64,000 bases of DNA from an uncultured Bryobacterales bacterium (GCA_951813605.1 OX638379.1:1932471-1996470), one strand, 5' to 3'; shown: positions 47,079-56,802, numbered from the stretch's first letter. Notes: generated from the sequence alone by a model not told the origin. Translations and numbers: made by a program.

Positions 47079-47749
47079 CCAACACCCTGCATCGTTACGG
47101 GAAGTCCTCCTCGTTCCGGGACGATTTCATCGTCTTCTGCATTCCGTCTGCCGGCAAGAACGACCAAGGGGCCGTCGAGAGGCAAAAGGCGTTCCTTCGA
47201 ATCTGCGCGAAGTACGAGCCGGTAAATATGGGCAACGGCAACCGGGGGAGCTTCAAGCCCGAGCGCCATCTCGACCCGCGGTCGCACTGGACGCGAGATT
47301 TGTCGCCGGATTGGGAGGGTGTGATCGCCGGAGTGAGCAAGCCGGGGACTGTCGCAGCGGTATTCGACTCCAAGGAAAAGGCCGAGGCGTGCTTGCGTGA
47401 CGTTATCGAAGCGGACCTCGGACTCTCGGTTAACGTCAGCACATCGGTCACGGGGGCGAAGGAAGTGGCGGAATGCTGCGGGATACCAAGGCACAGTGTC
47501 GAGTATTCCCTAGGGTTCACCGACCCTCACGATCATCTGCCGAACAGCCAAGTGTTGGCACTTTCGACCATGTGCGGCCACGGCATGGTGTCATTCAACA
47601 TGGCGCGAAAAATGCTGGATATGGTGAGAGAGGGTCGCCGTACAACCGAACAGGCCGTGGCCACCTTGGCCCGGTTCTGCCCGTGTGGGGTCTACAACCC
47701 TGCGCGCGCCCGCCGGCTCCTCGAGGAGGCTCGCAAGCAGACTGCTTGA
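47075..47749 (+). CDS. Unrecognised Cys-rich partner of the ferredoxin-like protein
   Basis: 224 residues, soluble, no signal peptide. Cysteines occur in paired or motif-like settings: VAECCGIPRHSVE, LSTMCGHGMVSFNMARKMLD, and ARFCPCGVYNPARARRLLEE near the C-terminus. Several could bind a metal or an Fe-S cluster. The middle part (VAAVFDSKEKAEACLRDVIE ADLGLSVNVS, read as two stretches) resembles an ACT-like or ferredoxin-fold alpha/beta sandwich only vaguely. The ATGA overlap with the preceding gene shows translational coupling. I know no function for it. Confidence 0.7.
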   Translation: MTNTLHRYGKSSSFRDDFIVFCIPSAGKNDQGAVERQKAFLRICAKYEPVNMGNGNRGSFKPERHLDPRSHWTRDLSPDWEGVIAGVSKPGTVAAVFDSKEKAEACLRDVIEADLGLSVNVSTSVTGAKEVAECCGIPRHSVEYSLGFTDPHDHLPNSQVLALSTMCGHGMVSFNMARKMLDMVREGRRTTEQAVATLARFCPCGVYNPARARRLLEEARKQTA

Positions 47750-48036
47750 GGGTGGGCGCGAAACGCCATCCGGGATGCGTGCTTAGCCCGGCCCCGGGTC
47801 CATCGCGTCAGAGAGGCTGCCGTTTCGGTGCAGCCCGTGCTCTCTGCGGGCCGCATGTGTCGCTCACGACAAGCGAGCATTCGTATTCGATGACGATCGC
47901 TCTCGGACCGGCTGGGCCGACGACAACTGATCCGATGGCTCCGCGCCGTTTGGCTACGCTAGGAGGTCCTGGGCGGATGCATCCCCGGTCGACATTTCAC
48001 CCTTCCGCCGTAGGGACCGAAGCGGTCTAGAACACT

Positions 48037-49494
48037 GTGCCCGATGCCAAGCAACGGAAACGGAGATTGTGGGTCAAAGCGGCACTAGGCCTTGCGGCTG
48101 CGCTTGTCCTATTTCCGGTAGCGGCCGGGCTCTGGGTGGCCAGGGGCGATCCGGACTTTCGACTCGATTTACATCAGGGTTACCTAGAGTCCGTCAAGGG
48201 TCTTGCGGGCGACACCGCGCCCAACATCGTCTTGGTGTTCGCGGACGATCTCGGGTTCGGAGATTTGTCCAGCTTCGGTTCGCGGGCAATCCGAACACCG
48301 AACTTGGACGCCCTAGCGGAAGACGGAGTCAAGCTAACCAGATTCTATTCCGCAAGTCCTGTTTGCTCTCCGTCTCGATTCAGCTGCCTTACTGGCCGCT
48401 ACCCCACGCGAGGATTCATCCATTCGGTGTTCTTTCCGTCCGACACACCATTTGGATTCTTGGTGAACACGTTTGGATTTCCGCGCGGGATACGGGGCAT
48501 ACCGGCGGACGAAGTTACCGTGGCAGAGGCACTCCAAGCGGGCGGGTACTCGACTGGCCTGTTCGGCAAGTGGCATCTCGGCGACAGGAGCCCGCATCTT
48601 CCCACGGAGAAGGGATTCGATTACTTTTTCGGCAGCTACTACTCGAACGACATGCGCCCCTACGCCTACTACCGCAACGGGAATGTGGCGATTGAGGCGC
48701 CGGCGGACCAGTCGACGCTGACCAAGAGGCTCACCCACGAAGTCCTCGAATTCATAGAGAAGAACCGACAGGGTCCGTTCTTCATTTACTACGCATCTCC
48801 GTTTCCCCATGACCCCGTGAACTCGAGCGAGGACTTCGCGGGCAGATCAAAAGCGGGATCTTATGGTGACTGCGTGGAGGAGCTCGACTGGAGCGTTGGG
48901 GAGATTCGGAAGAAGCTGGCCGACACGGGCATTGCCCGAAACACCCTGTTCATCTTTACCAGTGACAACGGGCCCTGGTACCAAGGATCGCCGGGCCCGC
49001 ACAGGGGCCGCAAGGCCAATAGCTTCGAGGGGGGCCAGATCGTCCCCTTCATTGCCGCGTGGCCGGAAAGGATTCCGGCGGGAACCGAGACCCGTGCGAC
49101 TGCCATGAGCATCGACCTCTTTCCAACCTTTCTCAAGGCCGCCGGCATTCCGCCACCTACAGACCGCATCATTGACGGGACGGACATTTCGCCGCTGCTG
49201 AAGGCAGAGGCGCCTTCGCTTCCTGACCGTCCGCTGTTCTTCGTGAGCGGAGGCTACTACGTGGGCGTAAGAACCCCGGGCGACATCAAGTATCTGGCCG
49301 CTCAGCGAAGCGAGAATAGCGCCTATTGGATTGTCAGGCACGGCCCCTTCCTCTTCGACCTTCGAAACGACCCGACCGAGTCGTACGACGTTTCCGTCCG
49401 TCTTCAAGGGGAGTCGGACAGGCTCGCTGGACTCGTTCGAGAAATGAACGCGGCCAGCCAGCGAAACCCTCGCGGATGGGTCTCGCCTCGCTAG
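48037..49494 (+). CDS. Sulfatase with N-terminal membrane anchor
   Basis: 485 residues from a GTG. A basic N-terminus is followed by one hydrophobic helix (WVKAALGLAAALVLFPVAAG), then NIVLVFADDLGFGDLSSFGS and CSPSR with the formylglycine cysteine at residue 110. LFGKWHLGDRSPH and FTSDNGPWYQG follow. The helix is not followed by a clear cleavage site, so it may be an anchor. It is the third sulfatase in the window and differs from the others in its leader and in the FPSDTPFGFL insertion. It stands alone, about 290 bases from its upstream neighbour. Confidence 0.9.
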   Translation: MPDAKQRKRRLWVKAALGLAAALVLFPVAAGLWVARGDPDFRLDLHQGYLESVKGLAGDTAPNIVLVFADDLGFGDLSSFGSRAIRTPNLDALAEDGVKLTRFYSASPVCSPSRFSCLTGRYPTRGFIHSVFFPSDTPFGFLVNTFGFPRGIRGIPADEVTVAEALQAGGYSTGLFGKWHLGDRSPHLPTEKGFDYFFGSYYSNDMRPYAYYRNGNVAIEAPADQSTLTKRLTHEVLEFIEKNRQGPFFIYYASPFPHDPVNSSEDFAGRSKAGSYGDCVEELDWSVGEIRKKLADTGIARNTLFIFTSDNGPWYQGSPGPHRGRKANSFEGGQIVPFIAAWPERIPAGTETRATAMSIDLFPTFLKAAGIPPPTDRIIDGTDISPLLKAEAPSLPDRPLFFVSGGYYVGVRTPGDIKYLAAQRSENSAYWIVRHGPFLFDLRNDPTESYDVSVRLQGESDRLAGLVREMNAASQRNPRGWVSPR

Positions 49495-50439
49495 GCCAGC
49501 TGCACGAAGCGGACCCGGGGATTCTCACGGCACTGAGCGCAGACCGGCGCGGTCGGGCTCCGCCCGCTTCTGTTGCAAGTGCCTATCCCACTGGCAGTTC
49601 GCGCGAATTGCTCCGAACCGGCTGGTCTTGCACCACGCAGTTGAATGGACCTTCCATGAGGAAACGCGATCATTGGCCCGGTGTCGCTGTGCCATGCGGA
49701 AGTCTAGCCGCATGATTCATACAAACCGAGCGCATTTCCTCCGCCCATTCCCGAGTGTGCAGAGGTGTATCTCGTCGCCGTTATCGTTGCGACGGCATTC
49801 GGCCTCCCGCCTGCAGACAGGGGGGATGGGCGTGCTCGGTGTGACTTGGCTGTTTGGGATGGATTCTATGGTTGGGCAGCTGGTTCCGAGGGACCGGCCC
49901 GCGGCAGGACTGGTCGATCTTCTTGACCGGGGCGGTCGATCTTGGCGCGGCAACAAGCGTGGAGGTGCACGGGCTTGGCCGGTAACGGCCTCGCATTCGC
50001 CGGCGTCGTTGGCTCCACACACCCGTGCCTTGGAGAGTGCGAGGGACGCCCAAGTTCGCAGTGTGATCCATACATCAGGCCCTTCAGCCGCCAGCGCTGG
50101 CCGCTCTTCGAAGCCAGCGCGGTGACGTAGCACCTGACCTGCCTCGAAACCGCCAAGCGCGCCCGGAGCCAGGCCTTGTCTATATGGAGGGGTTCCCTTC
50201 TTGGTCCCGTGCCGCAGCCGCGGCGGGCCACCCCGACTAGGATTGCCGATGCAGCGGCCGGCGCAAGAGTAGAGGTAGACCATCCCATAGTTGATACTCC
50301 GAAACGTCCAGATCCACAGATTTATGCCGTACAGGCGCGCCCGGGCGCTCGGGAGTCGAGAATACGACATCAGTTCGATGTTGGTAGGTTCTGGGGAGGT
50401 TTTGCGGTAGGTCAGCCGGTCGGGTGAGGTTTTGCGCTA
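49495..50439. other. About 945 bases without a recognisable gene
   Basis: The longest frame (minus, 49717-50370) has a composition shifting from aromatic-rich to Arg/Pro-rich and no family resemblance. The right end leads into a transposon remnant, so part may be transposon-derived sequence too decayed to read. Confidence 0.4.
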
Positions 50440-50705
50440 GCGAACCGCGCTGCAGGGTCAGCGCCCCCAAAACGGTTTCGAAGGTCTTCCGGTGCCGCCC
50501 AGCATGCCAGCGTGTTCCGCAACTTCGCCGAAGCCAGAGCCACCATCGACGTTAGTGACAACCAGATCGTCGTCGCGATCGGTCGCCGCGCCCACAATCC
50601 CTACCTAATCGAGGCCGGCTATTCCGGTTCCACAACCGTCCCCTCAAAATCAACTTCGCCTGTCCCCCAGTTGTCACATGCCCCTCTTCCGGTGCGAATT
50701 CAGGC
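50440..50705 (+). mobile_element. Transposon remnant, copy A (transposase C-terminus-like)
   Basis: The plus strand encodes VFRNFAEARATIDVSDNQIV followed by GRRAHNPYLIEAGYSGSTT, the kind of C-terminal strand block found at the end of some DDE transposases. It is closely matched, in the opposite orientation, by 54060-54300. For example 50605-50626 equals the reverse complement of 54159-54180 (22 nt), and 50664-50682 equals that of 54081-54099 (19 nt). Copy A has a 22-nt deletion after 50626 that shifts the frame. No intact transposase remains. Confidence 0.7.
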
Positions 50706-50744
50706 TAGTCGTTCTCGCGCTCCGAGTCCAATTGCGATTCGGGT

Positions 50745-53700
50745 TCAGAACAGGATCTTCAGACCGAACTGAAGCTGCCGGTTGTCCTGAGCCGTCGCTC
50801 CGATGACTCCTGCGTTGCGGTTTCCGATGGAGAGACCGGGCAGGCCGAAGTGAGAGCGGTTGAAGAAATTGAAGGCCTCGAACCGGAATTCGATCTTCGA
50901 GGTCTCGCTAAGCGGAATCGGGAAATTGCGGTGCAAGGCGAAGTTGACCATGTTCGTGCCCGGCCCGTAAAGGATATTGCGGCCCGAGTTTCCGAAGGTG
51001 TACCGCGCCGGGAACGCAAAGGCATCGATGTCGAAAAAGCGGTCGATCGTCGGGTTAGAGAGCGTTCCGTCGCGGATACGGTCGGGCCGCGAAGTCGTAC
51101 CCGTATTGGCGTTGTCGAAGTTGAGGGCCGGCGTGAACGGTATGCCATCGGAGAACGTGACAATCCCGGACAGGTCCCATCCACCGAGCAGTTGCTTGAG
51201 CGGGCCCTCGTTGAAAGGCAAGCTGTAGACGCCGCTGAACACAAAGCGGTTTGGAATGTTGTGGTTCGACGGGCCTCGGTTTGCCGCGAGGTTGCGGCTG
51301 TCCTGAACGCCTCCGTAGTCCCCGGAAGGGCCGCAAGCGTCGCAGTTGCCGAGGTTGCTGGCGGTGTCCAGTGATCGCCCGTGCGTGAACGCGGTCAGGA
51401 AGGACAGGCCGCCGCTGAACCGCTTTTCGAGACGCGTCGAGACTCCGTGGTAGCTGCTGGTTGCCCAGGGCTCGGTGCGGATAATTCGCGCTCTGGTGTA
51501 CTGGCCGTGCGGGCGCCGGTTGTTCGGCGAGCCGGGCCCAGGTGTCGGCTGATTACCCTCGTACGATGCGTAGAGCTGTCGACCGGTGTTGCCCACGTAG
51601 TTGACCTCCCACATGATGTTTCCCAGCAACTGCTTCTGAATACTAAAGTTCCATTGCTGAATGGTCGGCATGTCAAGCGTTTGGAACCAGCTCCGCAAGC
51701 GGGCTGTGGATCGCGGGTTCAGCACAAAATCCTGAGGCGCGACCGGATCCGGCCGAGGAGGCAGGGAGCCACTCAAGGGGATCGTGCTAGACGGATTCAA
51801 TTGGTCGCTTGGCAGTGCGATCCCGCCGAATCCGAAGAAAGGAGGGTTGTTCGTCATGCGACGGTTCACGCCCGTCCCTTCGTCCTGACCGTAGAACACG
51901 CCGTAGCCGCCCCGAATCACAAGTCCCTCGACCACCCTGTATGCGAATCCGAATCGCGGAGTGATGTTGTTTGTATCGGTGTTCAGCAGGCTGCGATGCT
52001 TGCGGCTGTCGCCGGCAAGAATCAGTTGTCCGAACAAGGAGTCCTCGGGCTCGAGGATGAAGTTGGCCATACGGTTGTCGAGTTCGATGAACGGCTGAGT
52101 CAGTTCGTAGCGGACTCCAAGGTTCAGTGTCAGCCGCGAGCTAACCTGCCAATCATCCTGAAAGTACCAGTAGAGGTTCTGCTGCTGTTCCCTTGCTGTA
52201 GCACGAGTTCCAGTTTGAATTCTATTCGGAAGCCCCAGCAGCAGGTCGGCGACCGACGAGCCTGTACCAGGCCGGCCCTGCGGACTCTGGGTAAAAACCC
52301 CGTTGAAACTAAAGCTCCCGCGACCGGCGAGGGTCGCCGAGGTCTTCGTACGGATCATCTGGTAGTCGAAGCCGAACTTCGCCGTGTGCCGGCCCTTCAC
52401 CATCGAAAGGTTGTCCGAGAAGTTCCACACGGCGGAAGACTTCAGCAGCGGGAGGTTGCCGAATCCCGGAGGAGCCACCCCAATTGATGTCAAGCCAGCG
52501 ACACCGAAGGTTGGTGTGCCGCTGGTAACGTCCGGATGCAGTGCGCCGGCGATGATTTCCTCTCGCGGGGTCAGTCCGTCCTGGTCGACGCCAATCCGGT
52601 TCCATGCGAACCGGAACTCATTGACAATGCTGGGCGAGAACGTCCGCGTATAGCCGTAGCCGATGCTGAACGCGTCTCCCTCGCGGACGACCGGGTTGCC
52701 GGCCGGGGTCTCAAAAACGGCGTTCTGCTGAAAGTCAGGGACATTGAAAGAGTAGCGTCCGAACATGCTGTCCATGTCGCTGACCCGGACGTCACCTCTG
52801 CCGGTCAAGTTGTCAGTTCGAATTCCGTTGTTGGGAGCGCGCACGAAGTTGCGAGTTGCCCGGTCGAAGACGGGAGCCGGGTACCGCGAGATGAGATCCC
52901 GCCCGACAGGGTCCATCCGGGACGCTGGGACTTCGTTGTTCGCGAACCGGTCACGGACAAACCCCTCGCCGTCGGGATTCGCACGCGTCGAGAACGGGTC
53001 GAAGACGTTGCGGTTGCCGAATTGACCCGCCCGCTCCGCCGGTAGGGGCACAGTGCCGGTCAGCGTTGTGCCCTGGGTGATGTGCGTGCGCTGATATGCA
53101 GCGTGCCAGAACACTCGGTTGCTCACGACAGGGCCACCGAGCGCGCCCCCCGCTTGGTGCTGGATAAAGAGTGGATCGACGGTCGTGGGCGGTGCGAAGT
53201 AGTCCCTGGCGTCGAGATTGTCATTGCGCAGGAACCAGAACGCGGAGCCGTGGTACTGGTTGGTGCCGCTCTTGGTCACGACGTTCACGACTGCGCCCGC
53301 AGAGGCGCCGTATTCGGCCGAGAAGTTGCTGGTATTCACCTTGAACTCCTCGACCGCTTCCAGCGACGGACGCATGGCGTCGCGCTGCCGGTTGTCGAGC
53401 CCACGGAGATAGTTCACGTTGCGCGCGCCGTCAAGCAGGTAGGCGTTCTGGTAGCCGCGGTTGCCGTAGGCCGAATATGTCTTGTCGCGCGAGCGGGTGT
53501 TTGGGACGGTTCCTGCGGTGAGATTGCCAAGGTCCAGATAGTTGCGGCCGTTCAACGGCAACTTCTGAATAGTCGTCTCGCCGACAACCTGCCCGATGCT
53601 GTGCGTCGTCTCTTCCAGCTGAACGGCCATGGCCTCGACAGTGACCTGCTCGGTGACAGTGCCCGGCTCCAGAACCAGCCGTAGATTGATAACATCGTCC

Positions 53701-54002
53701 ACTCGCAACTGAACATCGGACTGCAGGTACTGCTTGAAGCCTTCAAGTTCGGTTGCGACGTCATAGGTTCCCGGCCGCAGTAGGGGAGCGGAAAAGCGCC
53801 CGACCTCGTTCGACTCGACCCGGCGGACCAATTCACCCGTCTCCGTGTTCGTGATCTGAATTGCGGCTCCGGGAATCACGGCGCCGGACTGATCGAGCAC
53901 CGTACCGGCTATCTGGCCGGTGGATGTCTGACCGCTCGCCGTCGTCACTCCGCACGCAATAGCCAAAACGGCAACCGGTATTGATAGTCGCTTGAACCTC
54001 AT
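50745..54002 (-). CDS. TonB-dependent receptor-like (Oar family) outer-membrane protein 3
   Basis: 1085 residues. The ATG at 54002 has AGGAGGG 6-7 nt upstream; the signal peptide ends near VTTASGQ. CarboxypepD_reg domain (QIAGTVLDQSGAVIPGAAIQ), plug-like part (KLPLNGRNYLDLGNLTAGTV; AGAVVNVVTKSGTNQYHGSA), and a barrel ending in RQLQFGLKILF. Unlike receptors 1 and 2, which are next to each other, this one lies alone between inverted transposon remnants (50440-50705 and 54060-54676) and so may have been moved as a unit. Ligand unknown; the neighbouring exported oxidase operon is divergent. Confidence 0.92.
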   Translation of the reverse strand: MRFKRLSIPVAVLAIACGVTTASGQTSTGQIAGTVLDQSGAVIPGAAIQITNTETGELVRRVESNEVGRFSAPLLRPGTYDVATELEGFKQYLQSDVQLRVDDVINLRLVLEPGTVTEQVTVEAMAVQLEETTHSIGQVVGETTIQKLPLNGRNYLDLGNLTAGTVPNTRSRDKTYSAYGNRGYQNAYLLDGARNVNYLRGLDNRQRDAMRPSLEAVEEFKVNTSNFSAEYGASAGAVVNVVTKSGTNQYHGSAFWFLRNDNLDARDYFAPPTTVDPLFIQHQAGGALGGPVVSNRVFWHAAYQRTHITQGTTLTGTVPLPAERAGQFGNRNVFDPFSTRANPDGEGFVRDRFANNEVPASRMDPVGRDLISRYPAPVFDRATRNFVRAPNNGIRTDNLTGRGDVRVSDMDSMFGRYSFNVPDFQQNAVFETPAGNPVVREGDAFSIGYGYTRTFSPSIVNEFRFAWNRIGVDQDGLTPREEIIAGALHPDVTSGTPTFGVAGLTSIGVAPPGFGNLPLLKSSAVWNFSDNLSMVKGRHTAKFGFDYQMIRTKTSATLAGRGSFSFNGVFTQSPQGRPGTGSSVADLLLGLPNRIQTGTRATAREQQQNLYWYFQDDWQVSSRLTLNLGVRYELTQPFIELDNRMANFILEPEDSLFGQLILAGDSRKHRSLLNTDTNNITPRFGFAYRVVEGLVIRGGYGVFYGQDEGTGVNRRMTNNPPFFGFGGIALPSDQLNPSSTIPLSGSLPPRPDPVAPQDFVLNPRSTARLRSWFQTLDMPTIQQWNFSIQKQLLGNIMWEVNYVGNTGRQLYASYEGNQPTPGPGSPNNRRPHGQYTRARIIRTEPWATSSYHGVSTRLEKRFSGGLSFLTAFTHGRSLDTASNLGNCDACGPSGDYGGVQDSRNLAANRGPSNHNIPNRFVFSGVYSLPFNEGPLKQLLGGWDLSGIVTFSDGIPFTPALNFDNANTGTTSRPDRIRDGTLSNPTIDRFFDIDAFAFPARYTFGNSGRNILYGPGTNMVNFALHRNFPIPLSETSKIEFRFEAFNFFNRSHFGLPGLSIGNRNAGVIGATAQDNRQLQFGLKILF

Positions 54003-54059
54003 TTCGTCCCTCCTGACCATGCGCCGAGGCCAGCGCCCTCGCGCAGAGTCTATCCTAGC

Positions 54060-54676
54060 CCGAATTCCCACGGGAAGAGCGGCATGTGACAACTGGGGGG
54101 CCGGCGAAATTGATCTTGAGGGGACGGTTGTGGAGCCACGGGATGGAGGTGGTGGAGTCGGAATAGCCGGCCTCGATTAGGCAGGGACTGTGGGCGCGGC
54201 GACCGCTCGCGACGACGACCTGGTTGTCACTAGTGCCGATGGCGGGGCTGGCTTCGACGAATTTACGGAAAAGGCTGGCGGGCTGGGTGGCGCGCAAGCG
54301 TTCGCCGAAGCGAGCGGCGAGGGGGCCGTACAGGGCGCTGGCACTCCTCGAGCTGGGCCGTCGTCCCCGCGACATGCGCGGCAGGAATGGAGCGCGAGGT
54401 CTTCCTGCCAGCGCAGCAAGACAGCAGCACGACGTATGAGCCGTGGCCGGGGTGGCCCGCGCCATGGCAATGGCAAGTCGCCGTGCCGCACCGGAGGTGC
54501 TTCCAGGGCAGCGTCCCGGGGCGCAGGTCGCCGAGAGAGTGGATCTGGTCCAAGATGCGGGCGGGTCGTTGCTTCAGGGCGCTGATGGTGTCGAGATCAG
54601 GCCATGCGGGCCTCCCGCCATTACTCTCTGCCAGAGTAGTCGCGGGAGTGGCAAGAGTGACTTGAAAACAAAGCAC
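54060..54676 (-). mobile_element. Transposon remnant, copy B (DUF6788-like N-part plus transposase C-terminus-like part)
   Basis: The minus frame 54263-54676 contains ARILDQIHSLGDLRPGTLPW then LRCGTATCHCHGAGHPGHGS, with the paired-Cys pattern (C..C.C) and GRKTSRSIPAAH of DUF6788 proteins, which often accompany transposases. A second frame (54055 to about 54360) reads LFRKFVEASPAIGTSDNQVV and GRRAHSPCLIEAGYSDSTT with PWLHNRPLKINF, the fuller version of copy A. The two parts are in different frames and the central catalytic region is missing, so this is an internally deleted, inactive copy. Family assignment is tentative. Confidence 0.6.
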
Positions 54677-54752
54677 ATCTAACCTGCAGCTAAGTAAACG
54701 GCACGGAATTCAAGATAGTGTCGTCCAGCCGCGCTCGGGCGCTCGGGCCACA

Positions 54753-54781
54753 TTGACATCGTGGGCCGTTGATGGTACGTT
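54753..54781 (+). promoter_or_regulatory. Possible promoter of the hydroxyacid oxidase operon
   Basis: A perfect TTGACA (54753-54758) is followed after 17 nt by TACGTT (54776-54781), a poor -10. The start codon at 54791 would then be almost leaderless, and no Shine-Dalgarno is visible. Suggestive only. Confidence 0.25.
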
Positions 54782-54790
54782 TCAAGCGAT

Positions 54791-56002
54791 ATGGGGCCTA
54801 GCCTGCACCGTCGCGAGGCGCTCCGGCAGTTCGCGGCGTTCTTGCTCGCCTCGCCGTTACTGGCGGCAGTCGACAAGCCGGAGCTGACCAACTCCACGAA
54901 GCTCGCGAATGTCTTCGATTTTCGGGACTTAGCGCGCGATCTAATCGATCCGGTCGCCTTCGACTACATGGATGAAGGCGGAAAGGACGAGGTCTCGCTC
55001 AAAGAGAATCGCCTGGCGTTCCGGCGCATCATTCTCCGTCCCAGGTTCCTCACCGATGTTCACAAGATCGATGTCTCCACGGAATTGCTGGGGAGCGAGA
55101 TGGATTCCCCGGTGTACCTGTGTCCGGCGGGGGGCAAGAACTGCTTCCGGCCCGGCGGCGAGGAGGAAACCGCGCGCGGGGCGGCCCTGGCGAACTCGAT
55201 GTATATCAGCAATGGCGGCGTCGAGGACTACCTAGCCAGCGGCGAGGGCCCTGAGCACTGGTGGCAGTACACGACGGGCGGCCAGTTTCGGACTGGCGAC
55301 ACGATGCTGGACTTTGTCGAACGGCTCGAAGACTCCGGCTGCACGGGCATCTGCTTCACGGTGGACAACATGCTCGTCTCGCATCGCGAGCGCTCGGTCC
55401 ATAACGGGCTTGTGCGGACGTGGTGCAACCTAGGAGAGATCCCGCGAGACCAGGACGGCAACCTCGTCTACAAGCCGAACGACAGCACTTGGGTCACCGG
55501 CGAGTACCCCAGTCGGCTCTTCCCCACGCCCACTTGGGAGACGGTAAAGCAGTTGCGTGACATGACCGACCTCAAGATCATGCTCAAGGGCCTGATGATC
55601 GGCGAGGATGTCGAGAAGGCTGTCGAGGTCGGAGCCGACACTGTCGTGGTTTCCAACCACGGCGCGCGGCAACTGGACCACACCGGATCGACGATCGAGG
55701 CGTTGCCGGAATGCGTCGAGGCCGCGGGAGGAAAGATCCCGGTGCTCGTGGACGGCGGATTCCGTCGAGGAACCGACATTCTCAAGGCCTTGGCGATCGG
55801 TGCGACCGCCGTGGGCATCGCGCGCCCGTATCTCTGGGGCATGACGTGCTACGGGCGCGAGGGAGTGGCGCGCGTCCTGGAACTGCTCAAGACCGAGCTC
55901 GCGCTGGACATGGGAATGTCCGGGGTCGCTCGCATCGCCGATATCCATCCCAGCTTAGTGCGCTGGCGAAACTGGTCTTACGAAGGAGGACTTCAACCAT
56001 GA
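54791..56002 (+). CDS. FMN-dependent alpha-hydroxyacid oxidase/dehydrogenase with Tat-like leader
   Basis: 403 residues. Leader HRREALRQFAAFLLASPLLA resembles a twin-arginine signal. The FMN-binding TIM barrel of the lactate/glycolate oxidase family follows: VAFDYMDEGGKDEVSLKENR; the catalytic His and Arg lie in VVVSNHGARQLDHTGSTIEA; the phosphate-binding end is VLVDGGFRRGTDILKALAIG. Members oxidise L-lactate, glycolate or mandelate, passing electrons to O2, quinone or a cytochrome. The next genes overlap (ATGA) and encode a propeller and a tetraheme cytochrome, favouring dehydrogenation with a cytochrome acceptor in the periplasm. This is inference from context. Confidence 0.88.
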   Translation: MGPSLHRREALRQFAAFLLASPLLAAVDKPELTNSTKLANVFDFRDLARDLIDPVAFDYMDEGGKDEVSLKENRLAFRRIILRPRFLTDVHKIDVSTELLGSEMDSPVYLCPAGGKNCFRPGGEEETARGAALANSMYISNGGVEDYLASGEGPEHWWQYTTGGQFRTGDTMLDFVERLEDSGCTGICFTVDNMLVSHRERSVHNGLVRTWCNLGEIPRDQDGNLVYKPNDSTWVTGEYPSRLFPTPTWETVKQLRDMTDLKIMLKGLMIGEDVEKAVEVGADTVVVSNHGARQLDHTGSTIEALPECVEAAGGKIPVLVDGGFRRGTDILKALAIGATAVGIARPYLWGMTCYGREGVARVLELLKTELALDMGMSGVARIADIHPSLVRWRNWSYEGGLQP

Positions 56003-56802
56003 CGAGACGCGAATTTCACGCAAGCAGCGGAATAAGCTTGGCCGCCCTGCTCGGGGCCTGGAAAGCGACCGCGGACGAAACGGGCGGGTATCCAATCCGC
56101 AAACGCAGGAAAGTGGAGATCCTGTACCAGTCTCCAGACGGTCACCCGAACGGGCTGGAAGCGACGGAGGACGGCCTTTGGGTCGGCGAGCAGATCACGG
56201 ACCGCGCCTACCTGGTCGACTGGGAGACGGGCCGGCCGCTCGCCAAGTACGAGACCCAGTCATCGAACACCAGCGGCATTGCCGCAGGCAACGGCTTCGT
56301 CTTCATGGCGGCGAACGGGCCCGCCAGCCTCCGACCTAGGCGCCCGCACGACATTGTGAACGGCGGACGCATCGTCAAGCTGGACGCCAACACAGGCGAG
56401 CACATCATCAACTACCAGACGCCGAACGGCGGGGGGCTCCACGGGCTGCTTTGGGCGAAGGACTCGCTCTGGGTAACGCAGTTCGGCCCCAACAAGATAA
56501 TCCAGGCCGACGCCGAGTTGAACTTGTTCCACGACTTCGACGTCCCGCTCAACAGGGCGCACGGCCTCGGATGGGACGGAAAGCACATCTGGTGCATGTT
56601 CTCCAACGATTACAGGGCGTTGAAGTTCGACATCCGCACCGGACGGGTCGTCGAAGCCGTCCAGCTTGAGCGAAGCGACCCGGACCCGCACGGCATGACT
56701 TGGTGGGATGGCGCGCTGTACTACTGCGACGCAGGCATTGCACCGGGCCACAAAGACAACTTGAGCAAGCATGCCGGGTCGATCTGCCGTATTCACTTGT
56801 AG
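55999..56802 (+). CDS. Exported beta-propeller (SMP-30/NHL-like) protein
   Basis: 267 residues. The ATG lies in the stop of the preceding gene (ATGA), with GGAGGA 8-9 nt upstream. Tat-type leader MTRREFHASSGISLAALLGA. The body has repeated blades: GHPNGLEATEDGLWVGEQIT, GIAAGNGFVFMAANGP, GLHGLLWAKDSLWVTQFGPN, GLGWDGKHIWCMFSND, and GMTWWDGALYYCDAG. This is the pattern of SMP-30/YncE-like propellers, which include lactonases. It may bind or open the lactone or product of the upstream oxidase. The long frame upstream to 55711 is the wrong frame of the oxidase gene. Confidence 0.8.
   Translation: MTRREFHASSGISLAALLGAWKATADETGGYPIRKRRKVEILYQSPDGHPNGLEATEDGLWVGEQITDRAYLVDWETGRPLAKYETQSSNTSGIAAGNGFVFMAANGPASLRPRRPHDIVNGGRIVKLDANTGEHIINYQTPNGGGLHGLLWAKDSLWVTQFGPNKIIQADAELNLFHDFDVPLNRAHGLGWDGKHIWCMFSNDYRALKFDIRTGRVVEAVQLERSDPDPHGMTWWDGALYYCDAGIAPGHKDNLSKHAGSICRIHL

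Noticed and set aside
49717..50370. 217-codon minus-strand frame as a gene
   Set aside because: Erratic composition, no ribosome site and no family resemblance; it overlaps other equally long chance frames.
55711..55998. N-terminal extension of the propeller protein
   Set aside because: It is the wrong frame of the upstream oxidase gene; the ATG at 55999 has a strong ribosome site and a Tat leader.
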